Assembly: GCA_030529445.1 (NCBI GenBank)
Contig: JAUMWW010000018.1
Location: 1 to 51,376, forward strand
Reading direction: 5' to 3'
DNA: 51,376 nt
DNA from: Johnsonella sp.
GTDB lineage: Bacteria; Bacillota; Clostridia; Lachnospirales; Lachnospiraceae
The notes under the pieces were generated by a model. It ran no database searches and was not told the origin of the DNA. It was given only the letters and a program-made list of their open reading frames with translations. Below are positions 1 through 8,957 of the stretch, in pieces. Position 1 is the stretch's first letter. The number at the start of each line of letters is the position of its first letter. The translations under genes and the position numbers were made by a program.

Positions 1-2
1 GA

Positions 3-1244
3 ATAAAAGCAGGAATTGCGGCAATGCTCTTTGTCGTTTTGCTTGCGGCACAGGCTTATGCCAACATCGGCGATATGCAGGCAGTTCCGAGAGATTGGAC
101 AAATTTCCCCGATGGCGTGGTTCAGTTCACGGTAAAAGAAGGTATTCCCGTGCGCTATCATTTTAACGGCGGAGTTTATAAGCACTGGGACGGCAATACC
201 TATACCGATTATATAGAAGAGAGGACAGATAAATTCGGAAAGCTTTCCAATTATTATCTGTACGCTCCGAAGAAGAGCGGCTCTGTCTTTATCGGCTGGT
301 CGAGGGTAAAAGACGTAATGGATAAGGAGAGCGCCTGCTTTTTCGATACCGTTTACGAGCAGAAGGCATCTTTGGCACAACAGATAGGTAACGCTATCCC
401 CCCGATAGATCTCTATGCGTACTGGGCGGAGGACAAATATGCATCCGGCTGCTATATCGTAAAGTTCTTCCCTACGGGAGGCGGAAAAGTGGAACCCGTA
501 TTTCTTCATACAAATGAGGAGGGAAAGCTGCCCTATTATCCTATACCCGAAAAAGAGGGATACCGCTTCAAGTGCTGGTCTCACAGCATGGGCGTAGAAT
601 ATATTCCCGATGAAAATACGGTATACAAAAACGACACGACGCTGTATGCACACTGGGAGGACGAGAATGCGAACAAGATCAAAATCAGCTTCAATCCGAA
701 CGGCGGAACGGTTCAGCCGACGGAGATGATGATTGAAAAAGGCTCCAAGATACAGCCCATGCCGGTTCCGGAAAGAGAGGGGTATGAATTTAAGTTCTGG
801 TCAAACACTTTGTCGGAGTTCGTAGAGGAGTATCATGGTGATGGGATCATGGACGAAAACACGGTATTCAATTATGATACCACCCTCTTTGCCCACTGGA
901 AGAAGTCGGAAGGAAAATGGGAAAAAATAAACGCTCAGTGGTCATATATAAAAGAAGGATCTTTTATTCGCTCGATCTGGACGGAAATAAACGGAAGCTG
1001 GTATTATTTTGATGAAAACGCGAAAATGCGGACGGGCTGGTTTAACCAGGAAGGAAACTGGTATTATCTGAGCGAGAAAGCGGATGCAAATCAGGGAAAG
1101 ATGCTGACGGGCTGGCAGCAGATAAACGGAAGCTGGTATTATTTCTATCCGAACTCTTCGGCAGGAAAGCCTGCCGGATCGATGGCATCGAATACCTCGA
1201 TCGAGGGTTGGAGGCTGGACAGCAGCGGAAAATGGAATCCTTAA
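3..1244 (+). CDS. Secreted repeat protein with InlB/Flg_new-type and cell-wall-binding repeats (5' partial)
   Basis: The reading frame is open to the window edge, so the true start lies outside; the first in-frame ATG is at 24. Residues just after it form a hydrophobic stretch ending in AQAYA, which looks like the end of a signal peptide. Two clear Listeria-Bacteroides (InlB B/Flg_new-type) repeats follow, about residues 145-212 and 222-293 counted from ATG 24, each with a GG near its start, an EGY(R/E)FK(C/F)W core and an ending like TTL(Y/F)AHW. A degenerate earlier copy ends in LYAYWAED. Residues about 300-406 carry tryptophan/tyrosine-rich repeats (INGSWYYF twice, EGNWYYL) of the choline/glucan-binding type. 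Such proteins are exported and held non-covalently on the wall; the ligand cannot be told. No sortase motif is seen at the C-terminus. Confidence 0.8.
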   Translation: MKAGIAAMLFVVLLAAQAYANIGDMQAVPRDWTNFPDGVVQFTVKEGIPVRYHFNGGVYKHWDGNTYTDYIEERTDKFGKLSNYYLYAPKKSGSVFIGWSRVKDVMDKESACFFDTVYEQKASLAQQIGNAIPPIDLYAYWAEDKYASGCYIVKFFPTGGGKVEPVFLHTNEEGKLPYYPIPEKEGYRFKCWSHSMGVEYIPDENTVYKNDTTLYAHWEDENANKIKISFNPNGGTVQPTEMMIEKGSKIQPMPVPEREGYEFKFWSNTLSEFVEEYHGDGIMDENTVFNYDTTLFAHWKKSEGKWEKINAQWSYIKEGSFIRSIWTEINGSWYYFDENAKMRTGWFNQEGNWYYLSEKADANQGKMLTGWQQINGSWYYFYPNSSAGKPAGSMASNTSIEGWRLDSSGKWNP

Positions 1245-1354
1245 GTTTCAGGCGCAGCCTTTGGATGAGGGGCGGCAGGAAAATCTAGGAAAGCGGGATT
1301 ACAGAGAAAAAGAAAAGAAGAGTGATAAATAAATACGCCATCCACCCCCTAAAA

Positions 1355-1406
1355 GCCGATATCTTTCTGTCTCGAGGCTTTATCACCGGGACAGAGAGGT
1401 ATCGGC
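1355..1406 (+). terminator. Long hairpin between convergent genes; strand-polar (G-U pairs only in plus-strand RNA)
   Basis: Arms 1355-1373 and 1388-1406 pair over all 19 positions, with a 14-nt loop. Three pairs are U in the left arm with G in the right arm, so the stem is complete only in RNA read from the plus strand; in minus-strand RNA they become A-C mismatches. It lies between the repeat-protein gene and the convergent pyrI. No clean U-run follows, only an AT alternation, so it may be a terminator or an RNA 3'-end protector. Confidence 0.5.
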
Positions 1407-1427
1407 TATATATATCGAATCGGCATA

Positions 1428-1853
1428 TCAGCTATGTTTTTCTTCACAGTAGAGGCAGCGGTAAATCTCCTCCTTTTCATCGGCAAGATAAAAGATATGA
1501 GGCAACTCCTGCTCGATAGAGGTGATACAGCGGGGATTTTTGCAATGAATTACATTATTGATTCTTTCCGGCAGCTTTAAGCTGCTCTTTTTTACCACCT
1601 GATTATTTTGTATGATATTTACCGTAATATTATGGTCGATATATCCGAGCACATCGAGGTCTATGATATCCAGGACATTTCCTTCAATCTTAATGATATC
1701 CTTTCTCCCCATTTTATTGCTGCGTGCATTCTTGATGATTGCGACTTGACAGTCCAGCCTGCTCAGTCCGAGATGCTCATAGATATCCAGACTTTTTCCC
1801 GCCTGGATATGATCTAAAACGATACCTTCGATCAATCCGCTGATATTTAACAT
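1428..1853 (-). CDS. pyrI: Aspartate carbamoyltransferase regulatory subunit PyrI
   Basis: This is the regulatory chain of aspartate transcarbamoylase, which binds nucleotide effectors and tunes the catalytic PyrB trimers at the first committed step of pyrimidine synthesis. The 141-residue length is normal for the family. The C-terminal zinc site is intact: C104 and C109 (CKNPRC) with C133 and C136 (CLYC). The N-terminal part has the allosteric-domain pattern ([20 protein letters not shown]). Its ATG overlaps the end of pyrB by 7 bases, so the two are translationally coupled, as expected for subunits of one complex. It converges with the repeat-protein gene to its left. Confidence 0.95.
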   Translation of the reverse strand: MLNISGLIEGIVLDHIQAGKSLDIYEHLGLSRLDCQVAIIKNARSNKMGRKDIIKIEGNVLDIIDLDVLGYIDHNITVNIIQNNQVVKKSSLKLPERINNVIHCKNPRCITSIEQELPHIFYLADEKEEIYRCLYCEEKHS

Positions 1854-2770
1854 GGCAGTTCCACCTCCAATAATTTTAAAATCAATGCCATACGCACATA
1901 GACCCCGTATCGGCTCTGTCTGAAATATGCCGCGCGGGGATCCTTATCGACTTCCACACTGATCTCATTTACGCGGGGAAGCGGATGGAGTATGTACATA
2001 TCCGGCTTTGCCAGTTTAAGTTTCTTTTTGTCCAGTATATAGGAATCTTTTAAACGGATATATTCCTCCTCATTAAAAAATCTTTCTTTCTGTACTCTTG
2101 TCATATAGAGAATATCGAGTTCCGGCAGCGCCTCGTCTAGATTGCCGACCTCTTTAAATTCCGACTTGCTCTTGCGAAGCAGATCCTCTCTGATATATTC
2201 CGGTACGCAAAGCTCGGGAGGGGAGATTAATACGAATTTTATGCCATGATATCTGGAAAGTGCTTTGATCAGAGAATGGACCGTGCGTCCGAATTTCAGG
2301 TCTCCGCAGAGTCCTACGGTCATATCGGACAATCTGCCCTTAAGTGAACGAATGGTGAGAAGATCCGTCAATGTCTGCGTCGGATGCTGATGACCTCCGT
2401 CTCCGGCATTGATAACGGGAATAGAAGAAAACTGACTTGCGACTAAGGGAGCGCCCTCCTTCGGATGCCTCATTGCAGCGATATCGGCATAGCAGGATAT
2501 CACGCGGATCGTATCCGATACGCTTTCCCCCTTGGCGGCGGAGGAGGAGTCTGCCGAATGGAAGCCCAGTACCGATCCGCCTAAATTAAGCATGGCGGCT
2601 TCGAAAGAAAGCCTCGTTCGGGTGCTCGGCTCATAAAACAAGGTGGCAAGCTTTTTCCCCCTGCAGCATTGGGAATACAGTTGAGGGTCCGCTTCTATCT
2701 TAGAAGCGAGCATAAGCAGATCCTCTGTTTCTTCTACGGAAAAATCGAGTGGATTGAGCAGATGTCTCAT
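1847..2770 (-). CDS. pyrB: Aspartate carbamoyltransferase catalytic subunit PyrB
   Basis: PyrB condenses carbamoyl phosphate with aspartate to give N-carbamoyl-aspartate in de novo pyrimidine synthesis. The carbamoyl-phosphate loop STRT is at residues 49-52 within [17 protein letters not shown] is at 129-132, and the C-terminal LHPLPR motif is present. At 307 residues it has the usual length. The start is supported by an AAAGGAGA ribosome binding site seven bases upstream on the minus strand. It is followed by overlapping pyrI and is divergent from the ABC operon at 2987. No PyrR-type attenuator is evident in the short leader, so the visible control is allosteric through PyrI. Confidence 0.96.
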   Translation of the reverse strand: MRHLLNPLDFSVEETEDLLMLASKIEADPQLYSQCCRGKKLATLFYEPSTRTRLSFEAAMLNLGGSVLGFHSADSSSAAKGESVSDTIRVISCYADIAAMRHPKEGAPLVASQFSSIPVINAGDGGHQHPTQTLTDLLTIRSLKGRLSDMTVGLCGDLKFGRTVHSLIKALSRYHGIKFVLISPPELCVPEYIREDLLRKSKSEFKEVGNLDEALPELDILYMTRVQKERFFNEEEYIRLKDSYILDKKKLKLAKPDMYILHPLPRVNEISVEVDKDPRAAYFRQSRYGVYVRMALILKLLEVELPC

Positions 2771-2829
2771 CTTTCATCTCCTTTTACTGGTTTGATAGTT
2801 TGATCTTTTGACTGAACTCTTTTCTCTCA

Positions 2830-2867
2830 AAGAATTCAACTCATTATATAATACTTTAATCACGATA
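2830..2867 (-). promoter_or_regulatory. Candidate pyrBI promoter
   Basis: On the minus strand a TATAAT-like -10 lies in the AT-rich block near 2842-2850, with a weak TGGATA -35 about 17 bases upstream. It sits 70-90 bases before pyrB. The -10 is good and the -35 poor (4 of 6). Confidence 0.35.
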
Positions 2868-2921
2868 TCCATAGGGAATAAGATTATTTTTAAAATTAAT
2901 GAATTAGAAATAATTTCTATA

Positions 2922-2949
2922 TGGACTACGGGCTTTTATATGCTATAAT
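2922..2949 (+). promoter_or_regulatory. Extended -10 promoter of the ABC export operon
   Basis: TGGACT (2922-2927), a 16-base spacer, then TGCTATAAT with TATAAT at 2944-2949. Transcription would begin near 2956. An ATG at 2921 lies inside this promoter and so cannot be the start of the downstream gene; the ATG at 2987 with its own ribosome binding site is preferred. Confidence 0.65.
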
Positions 2950-2986
2950 TTCTATTAGAATTTTCAGATTCAGTGAAGGAGAGCAG

Positions 2987-3742
2987 ATGAAAAATGATGC
3001 CGAGAGTGCGAAGAAAGCGATTATAGAAGTTCGCGGCCTCTATAAATATTATAAGGTGGGTACGGAATATGTTCACGCTTTGGATGGGGTGGACTTTTCT
3101 ATTTATAAAGGAGAATTTTGTGCCATCGTCGGTCCCTCCGGATCGGGAAAATCCACATTGCTCAATATGCTTGCGGGTTTGGAAAAGCCCACCAAGGGAG
3201 AGATCATCATTGCGGGAAAGCATATCGAGAAACTTGGGGAAAACCAATTGGTTGCCTTTCGGCGAGAGCATGTGGGATTTATCTTTCAGTCCTATAATCT
3301 GCTGCAGACCATGAACGCAATCGATAATGTCGCGATGCCTCTGATGTTCAGAGGCGTACCTAAGAAAAAGCGGCAGGAGCTTGCCGCAAAATACTTAAAG
3401 CTTGTCGGGCTTGAGAAACAGATGAAGCAAAAGGGAAATGCGATGAGCGGAGGACAGCAGCAAAGGGTAGGCATCGCAAGAGCGCTTGCCATGCATCCGA
3501 AGATCATTTTTGCGGATGAGCCCACCGGCAATCTGGATACCAAGACCACGGCGGAGGTTCTTGCTCTGATGAGGCGTATCGTCCGAGAGGAGAATCAGAC
3601 GCTGATCATGGTTACGCATGATACCAAGATCGCCGAATTTGCCGACAGGCGAATACATATTGTAGACGGAAAAATTTTTAATCAGGAAGAAGTGCAGCGT
3701 TCAAGCTCTGCTTCTCCTGTTTTTTACCGAACGGAGGAATAA
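2987..3742 (+). CDS. ABC transporter ATP-binding protein, LolD/MacB type
   Basis: This is the ATPase of a MacB/FtsX-superfamily ABC system, which couples ATP hydrolysis to mechanical work on envelope substrates rather than to classical import. Walker A GPSGSGKST is at residues 49-57, the Q-loop glutamine is about 101, the signature MSGGQ at 153-157, Walker B IIFADE at 173-178 with the DEPTGNLD sequence typical of this subfamily, and the H-loop histidine about 211. The length is 251 residues from the ATG chosen because AAGGAGAG precedes it. It is the first gene of a cassette with the extracytoplasmic protein at 3746 (3-base gap) and the permease at 5536. Confidence 0.92.
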   Translation: MKNDAESAKKAIIEVRGLYKYYKVGTEYVHALDGVDFSIYKGEFCAIVGPSGSGKSTLLNMLAGLEKPTKGEIIIAGKHIEKLGENQLVAFRREHVGFIFQSYNLLQTMNAIDNVAMPLMFRGVPKKKRQELAAKYLKLVGLEKQMKQKGNAMSGGQQQRVGIARALAMHPKIIFADEPTGNLDTKTTAEVLALMRRIVREENQTLIMVTHDTKIAEFADRRIHIVDGKIFNQEEVQRSSSASPVFYRTEE

Positions 3743-3745
3743 TGA

Positions 3746-5530
3746 ATGAAGAGAAGGCTTCTATTTCCCTTATTGGGAATTGTTTTTTTGTTTTTTTGCG
3801 GTTTTTATCTGAATACGGAGGCCGCTCTTGTCAATATAGAGGGAAACAGCTATTTTAAACAGCAGAAAATCCCGAGCGGAAAAACGGGAAAAATCATCAA
3901 TATCACCTTTTCCTTTACTGCCGACAGGGATTATGAAAATGCGTGGGTGGGGCTGGCTTATGATGACCAGATCAATGCAAGCGACGAAAAGGAAAATCCC
4001 GAAAAATATGCCTATCCTTTTGAATTGAGCGAAGAAACGACGGCGAGAAAAAGTCTGGGAAAAATGAAGACGGGTCAGACCAAAAATGTTACGATTTCAG
4101 CCAGAGTCAGAAGAGATATCCCGGACGGTTATTACGGTATTCAGGTATATGTTTCAGATTCCAAGGACAGCCCGAGAGGACCTCAGGAATACATCAATGT
4201 TTGGATACAAAAATCGACGGAAGCCGAAAAGGAAACGGAAGTAAAAAGCGTAAATTTTGTGCTGGGAGAGGAACAGGCAGCCCCGAAGGGGAGCTATCCC
4301 GAAGTTATGAATTTCAGCATCAATCTGAGAAACAGAGGAAAGGTAACGGCTCAGGAGGTAACGGCTTCTTTGGTGATGGATAAGGATGATAAGGTATTTC
4401 CTTTCGAAATCAATGAAGCCAATTACGACAGAAGATTCGAAAAGATTGCCCATGATGAGACCGTCAGCCTGGACTACAGCTTTGCGATACGGAAGGATTC
4501 CTATACGGGCTATTATCCGATAAAAATGAAGATCAGCTATAAAGAAAGCGCCGGAGGGGAGATTAAAACCGAAGAGGCGGAGTTCTTTGTCCATGTTGTC
4601 AGCAAATCGACGGAGGAATCGACAACGGAGGCCTCACGCGATTTCAATCCGAATGACAGGACCAGAGCCAGAATTGTTGTCGACAGCTATAAAACGATTC
4701 CGGAAGAGGTGATTGCCGGACAGGATTTTGAGCTCGTTGTCGTGATGAAGAATGCTTCCAGCGATATTGCGGCAAGCAATATCTTATTTGCGCTGGAATC
4801 GGAAAAAGCTTCCGACAGCCTTGTTTTTACAACGGAATCCGGTTCGAACTCGGTCGTAGTCAATTCGCTTGCACCCGGGGCGACAACGGAATTTTCGATG
4901 AAGATGAAATCCAAGGCAGATGTTCCCCAGCGCTCCTACGCGATCACGATCAAGGAAAAGTTTGATTCTCCCGAGTTTAAAAATGCGGAGGACAGCGTGA
5001 TCATCGATATTCCGGTCAAGCAGCTGGCAAGACTGAATATCGGCAATATCGAGATCATTCCCGAGACGATTCAGATCGGAGGAGAGGCCAATATTACTTT
5101 TCCGATCAATAATACCGGAAAAGTGACGCTTTATAATGTGATGGCAAAATTTGAATCTCCTTCGATAAAGACCAATGAAGCCTATGTCGGAAACATTAAA
5201 TCCGGAGAATCCGGCAATGTCGATGTGATGCTTCAGGGTCAGGCGCTGAGTAAAGAAGGAGAGAAGATAAAGCTCACGATTTCTTACGAGGACGAAAACG
5301 GAGAAATCAATACAACGCAAAAAGAGATAGAGCTTTTGGTCAGCGAGGAAATGGAAAACGAATTTACGGATTTTGGAGAGATGGACTTAATGGAGGAAGA
5401 GAATGTCAAAAAGCCGTGGTATCAGAACAATAAAATCCTCATTCCTCTCTTGATTCTTGTTTTTCTCCTTGCCGGAGTAATTCTGTTTAAGAAAATCAAA
5501 GCAAAGAAAGAAATGGATGAAATAGAATAA
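3746..5530 (+). CDS. Extracytoplasmic membrane-anchored protein with CARDB/COG1361-like repeats, part of ABC cassette
   Basis: A 594-residue protein with a signal sequence (about residues 1-27, hydrophobic after MKRR), a long extracytoplasmic region, one C-terminal transmembrane segment (about 562-581, PLLILVFLLAGVILF) and a short basic tail, so most of it faces outward. The outer region has repeated beta-rich segments with phrases such as NFSINLRNRGKVTAQEV and ITFPINNTGKVTLYNV, which resemble CARDB/NEW3-type immunoglobulin-like repeats of COG1361 proteins. It lies 3 bases after the ATPase gene and 5 bases before the permease gene, in the place where a MacA/HlyD-type adaptor would sit. I infer it is the outer partner of this transporter, perhaps binding the substrate or the wall. 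The substrate is unknown. Confidence 0.7.
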   Translation: MKRRLLFPLLGIVFLFFCGFYLNTEAALVNIEGNSYFKQQKIPSGKTGKIINITFSFTADRDYENAWVGLAYDDQINASDEKENPEKYAYPFELSEETTARKSLGKMKTGQTKNVTISARVRRDIPDGYYGIQVYVSDSKDSPRGPQEYINVWIQKSTEAEKETEVKSVNFVLGEEQAAPKGSYPEVMNFSINLRNRGKVTAQEVTASLVMDKDDKVFPFEINEANYDRRFEKIAHDETVSLDYSFAIRKDSYTGYYPIKMKISYKESAGGEIKTEEAEFFVHVVSKSTEESTTEASRDFNPNDRTRARIVVDSYKTIPEEVIAGQDFELVVVMKNASSDIAASNILFALESEKASDSLVFTTESGSNSVVVNSLAPGATTEFSMKMKSKADVPQRSYAITIKEKFDSPEFKNAEDSVIIDIPVKQLARLNIGNIEIIPETIQIGGEANITFPINNTGKVTLYNVMAKFESPSIKTNEAYVGNIKSGESGNVDVMLQGQALSKEGEKIKLTISYEDENGEINTTQKEIELLVSEEMENEFTDFGEMDLMEEENVKKPWYQNNKILIPLLILVFLLAGVILFKKIKAKKEMDEIE

Positions 5531-5535
5531 AAGGC

Positions 5536-6888
5536 ATGAAAATATCGGATTTAATTCAAATGAGCCTGGATAATCTCCTGAGACGAAAGCTGAGAACCGC
5601 TTTGACCGTGCTCGGCGTCCTGATCGGGACAATATCCGTAGTGATTATGGTGGCATTCGGTATCGGAATGAGCGCAATCGATAAGGAAATCGTCGAGGCA
5701 TCCTGGTCGATGACGGAGATCCGAGTCAGATCAAAAAACCAGTATTCCGAACAGGAGAATCACGACACTTCAGGCTATATTACGGATGAGGCGATGGAGA
5801 TCATCTCCCGCATTCCCCATGTGGAAGATCAATCTCCCTTGCTCGGCGCCAATGTTATATTGAAGCAGGGGATATGGGAGGCTTCCGTTTCGCTGATCGG
5901 CGTAAAACGAAGCTATATGGAGCGGATGAAACTCGGCGAGGGAGCCCTGCCTCCGGAGAACTCGACCGAGCTTTCCCTGATCGTCGGCAATACGGTCATC
6001 ACGGATTTTGTCAATGCAAAAACCAATAAGATGTATTACGAAACCGGAGTGCTTCCGGATGTGGATTATATGAATAAGCCGCTCTATGTCATTTTCGATG
6101 CGCAGGCATATTATACTTCCAAGTTTCCTTCGGAAGAGACAAACCGGGTAAAGCCTCCTAAAAAATATCTGCTGAAGGCAGCCGGCGTGACGGAGGGAGA
6201 TTTTCAAACCTATACGGAGTTTTCTCACGGAGTCTATGTGGATATTGATCTGCTCAAGCCGATGCTGAAAAAGGTATTTAAAAAGAACCCGATTCCCAAT
6301 CAGCCGACGACAAAAAAAGGCAAGCCCTTTAAGCATATCGTATACAATGAAGCGGTGGTCTATGTCGATGATCTGGATCATGTAAAGGATGTGCAGAAAA
6401 AAATTTCCGATATGGGATTTGAAGCCGAGTCCAGCATGGACTGGATCGAACAGAGCCAGGAAAGATCCAATCTGATTCAGGCCATCCTCGGCGGGATAGG
6501 AAGCATTTCCCTTCTGGTTGCCGCAATCGGCATCGCCAATACGATGATGATGTCTATTTACGAGAGGACAAAGGAAATCGGAATTATGAAGGTTCTCGGC
6601 TGCGATATGATGAAGATCCGCGATATGTTCCTGATCGAATCCGGCTTTATCGGGTTCATCGGCGGAACGGTGGGGATTTTCTTCAGTTATATCATCGCAT
6701 TTATCATCAATCACTCCCAAATCGGAGCCGTGATTACTTATGAGGCAGGGAGCAGGATAGCAAGGATACCGATTTGGATGCCGCCGGTTGCAATCTTCTT
6801 TGCCGTTTTAATTTCCATGCTTGCGGGGCTTTTCCCCTCTCTCAGAGCAATGAAACTCAGTCCGCTTTCGGCACTGAGAAACGAATAA
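5536..6888 (+). CDS. ABC transporter permease, MacB/FtsX type
   Basis: This 450-residue protein has the MacB topology: an N-terminal transmembrane helix (about 20-44, after the conserved LRRKLRTALTVLGVLIG start), a large extracytoplasmic MacB-PCD-like domain (about 50-310), then three helices near 315-340, 373-396 and 417-437 that form the FtsX domain. The conserved YERTKEIGIMKVLG coupling segment is present, as is the terminal PSLRAMKLSPLSALR that marks the family. It is the last gene of the cassette begun at 2987. With the ATPase it should form a dimeric mechanotransmission-type exporter; the cargo could be a peptide, lipid or lipoprotein. Confidence 0.9.
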   Translation: MKISDLIQMSLDNLLRRKLRTALTVLGVLIGTISVVIMVAFGIGMSAIDKEIVEASWSMTEIRVRSKNQYSEQENHDTSGYITDEAMEIISRIPHVEDQSPLLGANVILKQGIWEASVSLIGVKRSYMERMKLGEGALPPENSTELSLIVGNTVITDFVNAKTNKMYYETGVLPDVDYMNKPLYVIFDAQAYYTSKFPSEETNRVKPPKKYLLKAAGVTEGDFQTYTEFSHGVYVDIDLLKPMLKKVFKKNPIPNQPTTKKGKPFKHIVYNEAVVYVDDLDHVKDVQKKISDMGFEAESSMDWIEQSQERSNLIQAILGGIGSISLLVAAIGIANTMMMSIYERTKEIGIMKVLGCDMMKIRDMFLIESGFIGFIGGTVGIFFSYIIAFIINHSQIGAVITYEAGSRIARIPIWMPPVAIFFAVLISMLAGLFPSLRAMKLSPLSALRNE

Positions 6889-6931
6889 AATACAACTCAA
6901 TATAAAGATGATACGATTAGGGAGGACTAAG

Positions 6932-7645
6932 GTGAAAAAGATTTCAATATTTTCGGAACTTGAAGGAAATGCATATCCGGGAAGAGGGATCGTGCTGGGA
7001 AGGAGCGGAGACGGCAAGCATGCCGTGATCGCCTATTTCATTATGGGAAGAAGCGGGAATTCAAGAAACCGTATTTTTGCAAAAGAGGGCGATGGAATCA
7101 AGACGGAGGCATTCGATCCTTCCAAGCTTGAAGACCCCTCCCTCATCATTTATTCTCCGGTCAGGATGATCGGCAATAAAACCATCGTATCCAACGGCGA
7201 TCAGACGGAGACAATCGATGCGGGGCTGAGAAAGGGGCTTAGTTTGGAACAAATACTGAAAAGCCGAAGCTTTGAGCCCGATGCACCGAACTATACGCCC
7301 AGAATTTCCGCTCTCCTTGAAATGGAGAAAGCGGGAATGCATTATTCCATGTCCATTCTTAAAAGCGATGAGGGAAATCCGGACTCCTGCCTGCGCTTTC
7401 TTTTTGACTACGAAAATCCGCAGCCCGGAGAGGGGCATTTTATCCATACCTATATCGGAGACGGAGATCCTCTCAAAAGCTTTGAGGGAGAGCCCCGGAA
7501 AATAGAAATTTCACGGGATTTGGACGAGTTTTCCTCCCTGCTTTGGGAAAGCCTCAATCCTGTCAATAAAATTTCTCTCTTTGTGAGATATATCAATATT
7601 GAGAATCTTTCTTTTGAGAGCAGAATTTTTAATAAAAATCAATGA
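6932..7645 (+). CDS. IMP cyclohydrolase, PurO-type (stand-alone)
   Basis: I assign this to the PurO-like IMP cyclohydrolase family (PF07826), which closes the ring of FAICAR to give IMP, the last step of purine synthesis. The N-terminus has the family's NAYPGRGIVLG and YFIMGRSGNSRNR phrases, and the middle has a PNYTPRISALL phrase. The GTG at 6932 is the likely start because TAGGGAGG lies 7 bases before it, while the in-frame ATG at 6908 has no ribosome binding site; this gives 237 residues. The next gene encodes an AICAR transformylase lacking a cyclohydrolase domain, so the two proteins together replace bifunctional PurH. Usual PurO proteins are somewhat shorter, near 200 residues. Confidence 0.82.
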   Translation: MKKISIFSELEGNAYPGRGIVLGRSGDGKHAVIAYFIMGRSGNSRNRIFAKEGDGIKTEAFDPSKLEDPSLIIYSPVRMIGNKTIVSNGDQTETIDAGLRKGLSLEQILKSRSFEPDAPNYTPRISALLEMEKAGMHYSMSILKSDEGNPDSCLRFLFDYENPQPGEGHFIHTYIGDGDPLKSFEGEPRKIEISRDLDEFSSLLWESLNPVNKISLFVRYINIENLSFESRIFNKNQ

Positions 7646-7684
7646 TTCGCCGGAAATTCTCCGGAAAGCGAAACGATCTTTTTA

Positions 7685-7713
7685 TTGATAAAATCCTCGG
7701 AAACGCTTATAAT
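7685..7713 (+). promoter_or_regulatory. Sigma-A-type promoter of the AICAR transformylase gene
   Basis: TTGATA (7685-7690), a 17-base spacer, TATAAT (7708-7713); transcription would begin near 7720. It overlaps an ATG at 7685, which rules out that codon as a start. A weak interrupted hairpin (TTCGC...GCGAA with inner CGGA/TCCG, about 7646-7672) just upstream may end the preceding transcript. Confidence 0.75.
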
Positions 7714-7744
7714 AAATCAGAAAAAACAGGGGAGGGTGCGAATC

Positions 7745-8926
7745 ATGAAAGAGTTTGAGTTAAAATACGGATGTAATCCGAATCAGAGCCCGGCAAGGAT
7801 CTATATGGAAGGAAACAAAGAGCTTCCGCTGAAAATCCTGAACGGAAGACCGGGCTATATCAATTTTTTGGATGCATTGAACGCGTGGCAACTGGTCAGT
7901 GAACTCAAAAAAGCGACGAAGCTGCCCGCCGCAGCTTCCTTTAAGCATGTCTCGCCGGCAGGAGCGGCTCTCGGTCTTTCCTTGGACGAGAGGGAGAAAA
8001 AAGTCTGCCGAGTGGAGGATATGCAAACACTGAGCCCTCTTGCCTCGGCTTATGCAAGGGCGAGAGGCGCGGACAGAATGTCCTCTTTCGGTGATTTTAT
8101 AGCATTGAGCGATATCTGCGACCGGGATACCGCTCTCCTCATTCAGCGAGAGGTATCCGACGGAGTGATCGCTCCGGCTTACGAAAGCGAGGCGCTCGAT
8201 ATTCTTCGTCAAAAAAAGAAGGGAGCCTATAATATCATTGAAATGGATCCCTCCTATCTTCCGAAAGAAAGTGAAAAAAAAGAAGTTTTCGGTATCGTTT
8301 TCGAACAGGGAAGAAACGCTTTGGAGATCAATGAGGCGCTGCTTTCCGATATTCCCACAAAGAATAAGCAGATACCGGAGGAGGCGAAGCGGGATCTGAT
8401 TCTTTCCTTAATCACGCTCAAATACACCCAATCCAATTCGGTATGCTATGCAAAGGACGGACAGGCGATCGGCATAGGAGCGGGACAGCAGTCGAGAATC
8501 CACTGTACGAGGCTGGCGGGAGAAAAAGCGGATCGCTGGTATCTGCGCCATGCTCCGAAGGTTCTTTCTCTGCCCTTTATCGAAGGGATATCGAGAGCGG
8601 AACAGGATAATGCGATCGATCTCTATCTGGGAAGAGAGAGCGTTTTTGATCTTCTTGCGGAGGGAAAATGGCAGAGAGTGTTTACGAGAAAACCCGAGGC
8701 ATTCAGCGAAGAGGAGAAGGCGGAGTTTTTGGCGGGAATGGAGGGAGTTTCTCTCGGTTCGGATGCCTTCTTTCCCTTCGGCGACAATATCGAGAGAGCG
8801 GCGAAAAGCGGCGTGAAATATATCGCTCAGCCCGGAGGTTCTCTAAGAGATGAAGAGGTCATAGAAACCTGCGATTTATATGATATCGCAATGGCATTTA
8901 CGGGCATCAGACTCTTTCATCATTGA
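7745..8926 (+). CDS. AICAR transformylase, stand-alone (PurH N-terminal domain missing)
   Basis: This enzyme transfers a formyl group from 10-formyl-tetrahydrofolate to AICAR, the ninth step of purine synthesis. Its 393 residues match only the AICARFT part of Pur[14 protein letters not shown] at the start, [11 protein letters not shown] with the catalytic Lys-His pair, [26 protein letters not shown]-type segment in the middle (around residues 230-255), and [11 protein letters not shown] with [14 protein letters not shown] near the end. The MGS-like IMP cyclohydrolase domain is absent; the PurO-type gene upstream supplies that activity. The start at 7745 has AGGGGAGGG nine bases upstream and follows a strong promoter at 7685-7713. 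The symbol purH would be used loosely for it. Confidence 0.9.
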   Translation: MKEFELKYGCNPNQSPARIYMEGNKELPLKILNGRPGYINFLDALNAWQLVSELKKATKLPAAASFKHVSPAGAALGLSLDEREKKVCRVEDMQTLSPLASAYARARGADRMSSFGDFIALSDICDRDTALLIQREVSDGVIAPAYESEALDILRQKKKGAYNIIEMDPSYLPKESEKKEVFGIVFEQGRNALEINEALLSDIPTKNKQIPEEAKRDLILSLITLKYTQSNSVCYAKDGQAIGIGAGQQSRIHCTRLAGEKADRWYLRHAPKVLSLPFIEGISRAEQDNAIDLYLGRESVFDLLAEGKWQRVFTRKPEAFSEEEKAEFLAGMEGVSLGSDAFFPFGDNIERAAKSGVKYIAQPGGSLRDEEVIETCDLYDIAMAFTGIRLFHH

Positions 8927-8957
8927 TAAAAATATATTGCGGCATTGAGGAGGTTAT

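Noticed and set aside
1322-1519. Small plus-strand frame between the repeat protein and pyrI
   Set aside because: It includes the hairpin and overlaps pyrI antisense; its start has no ribosome binding site.
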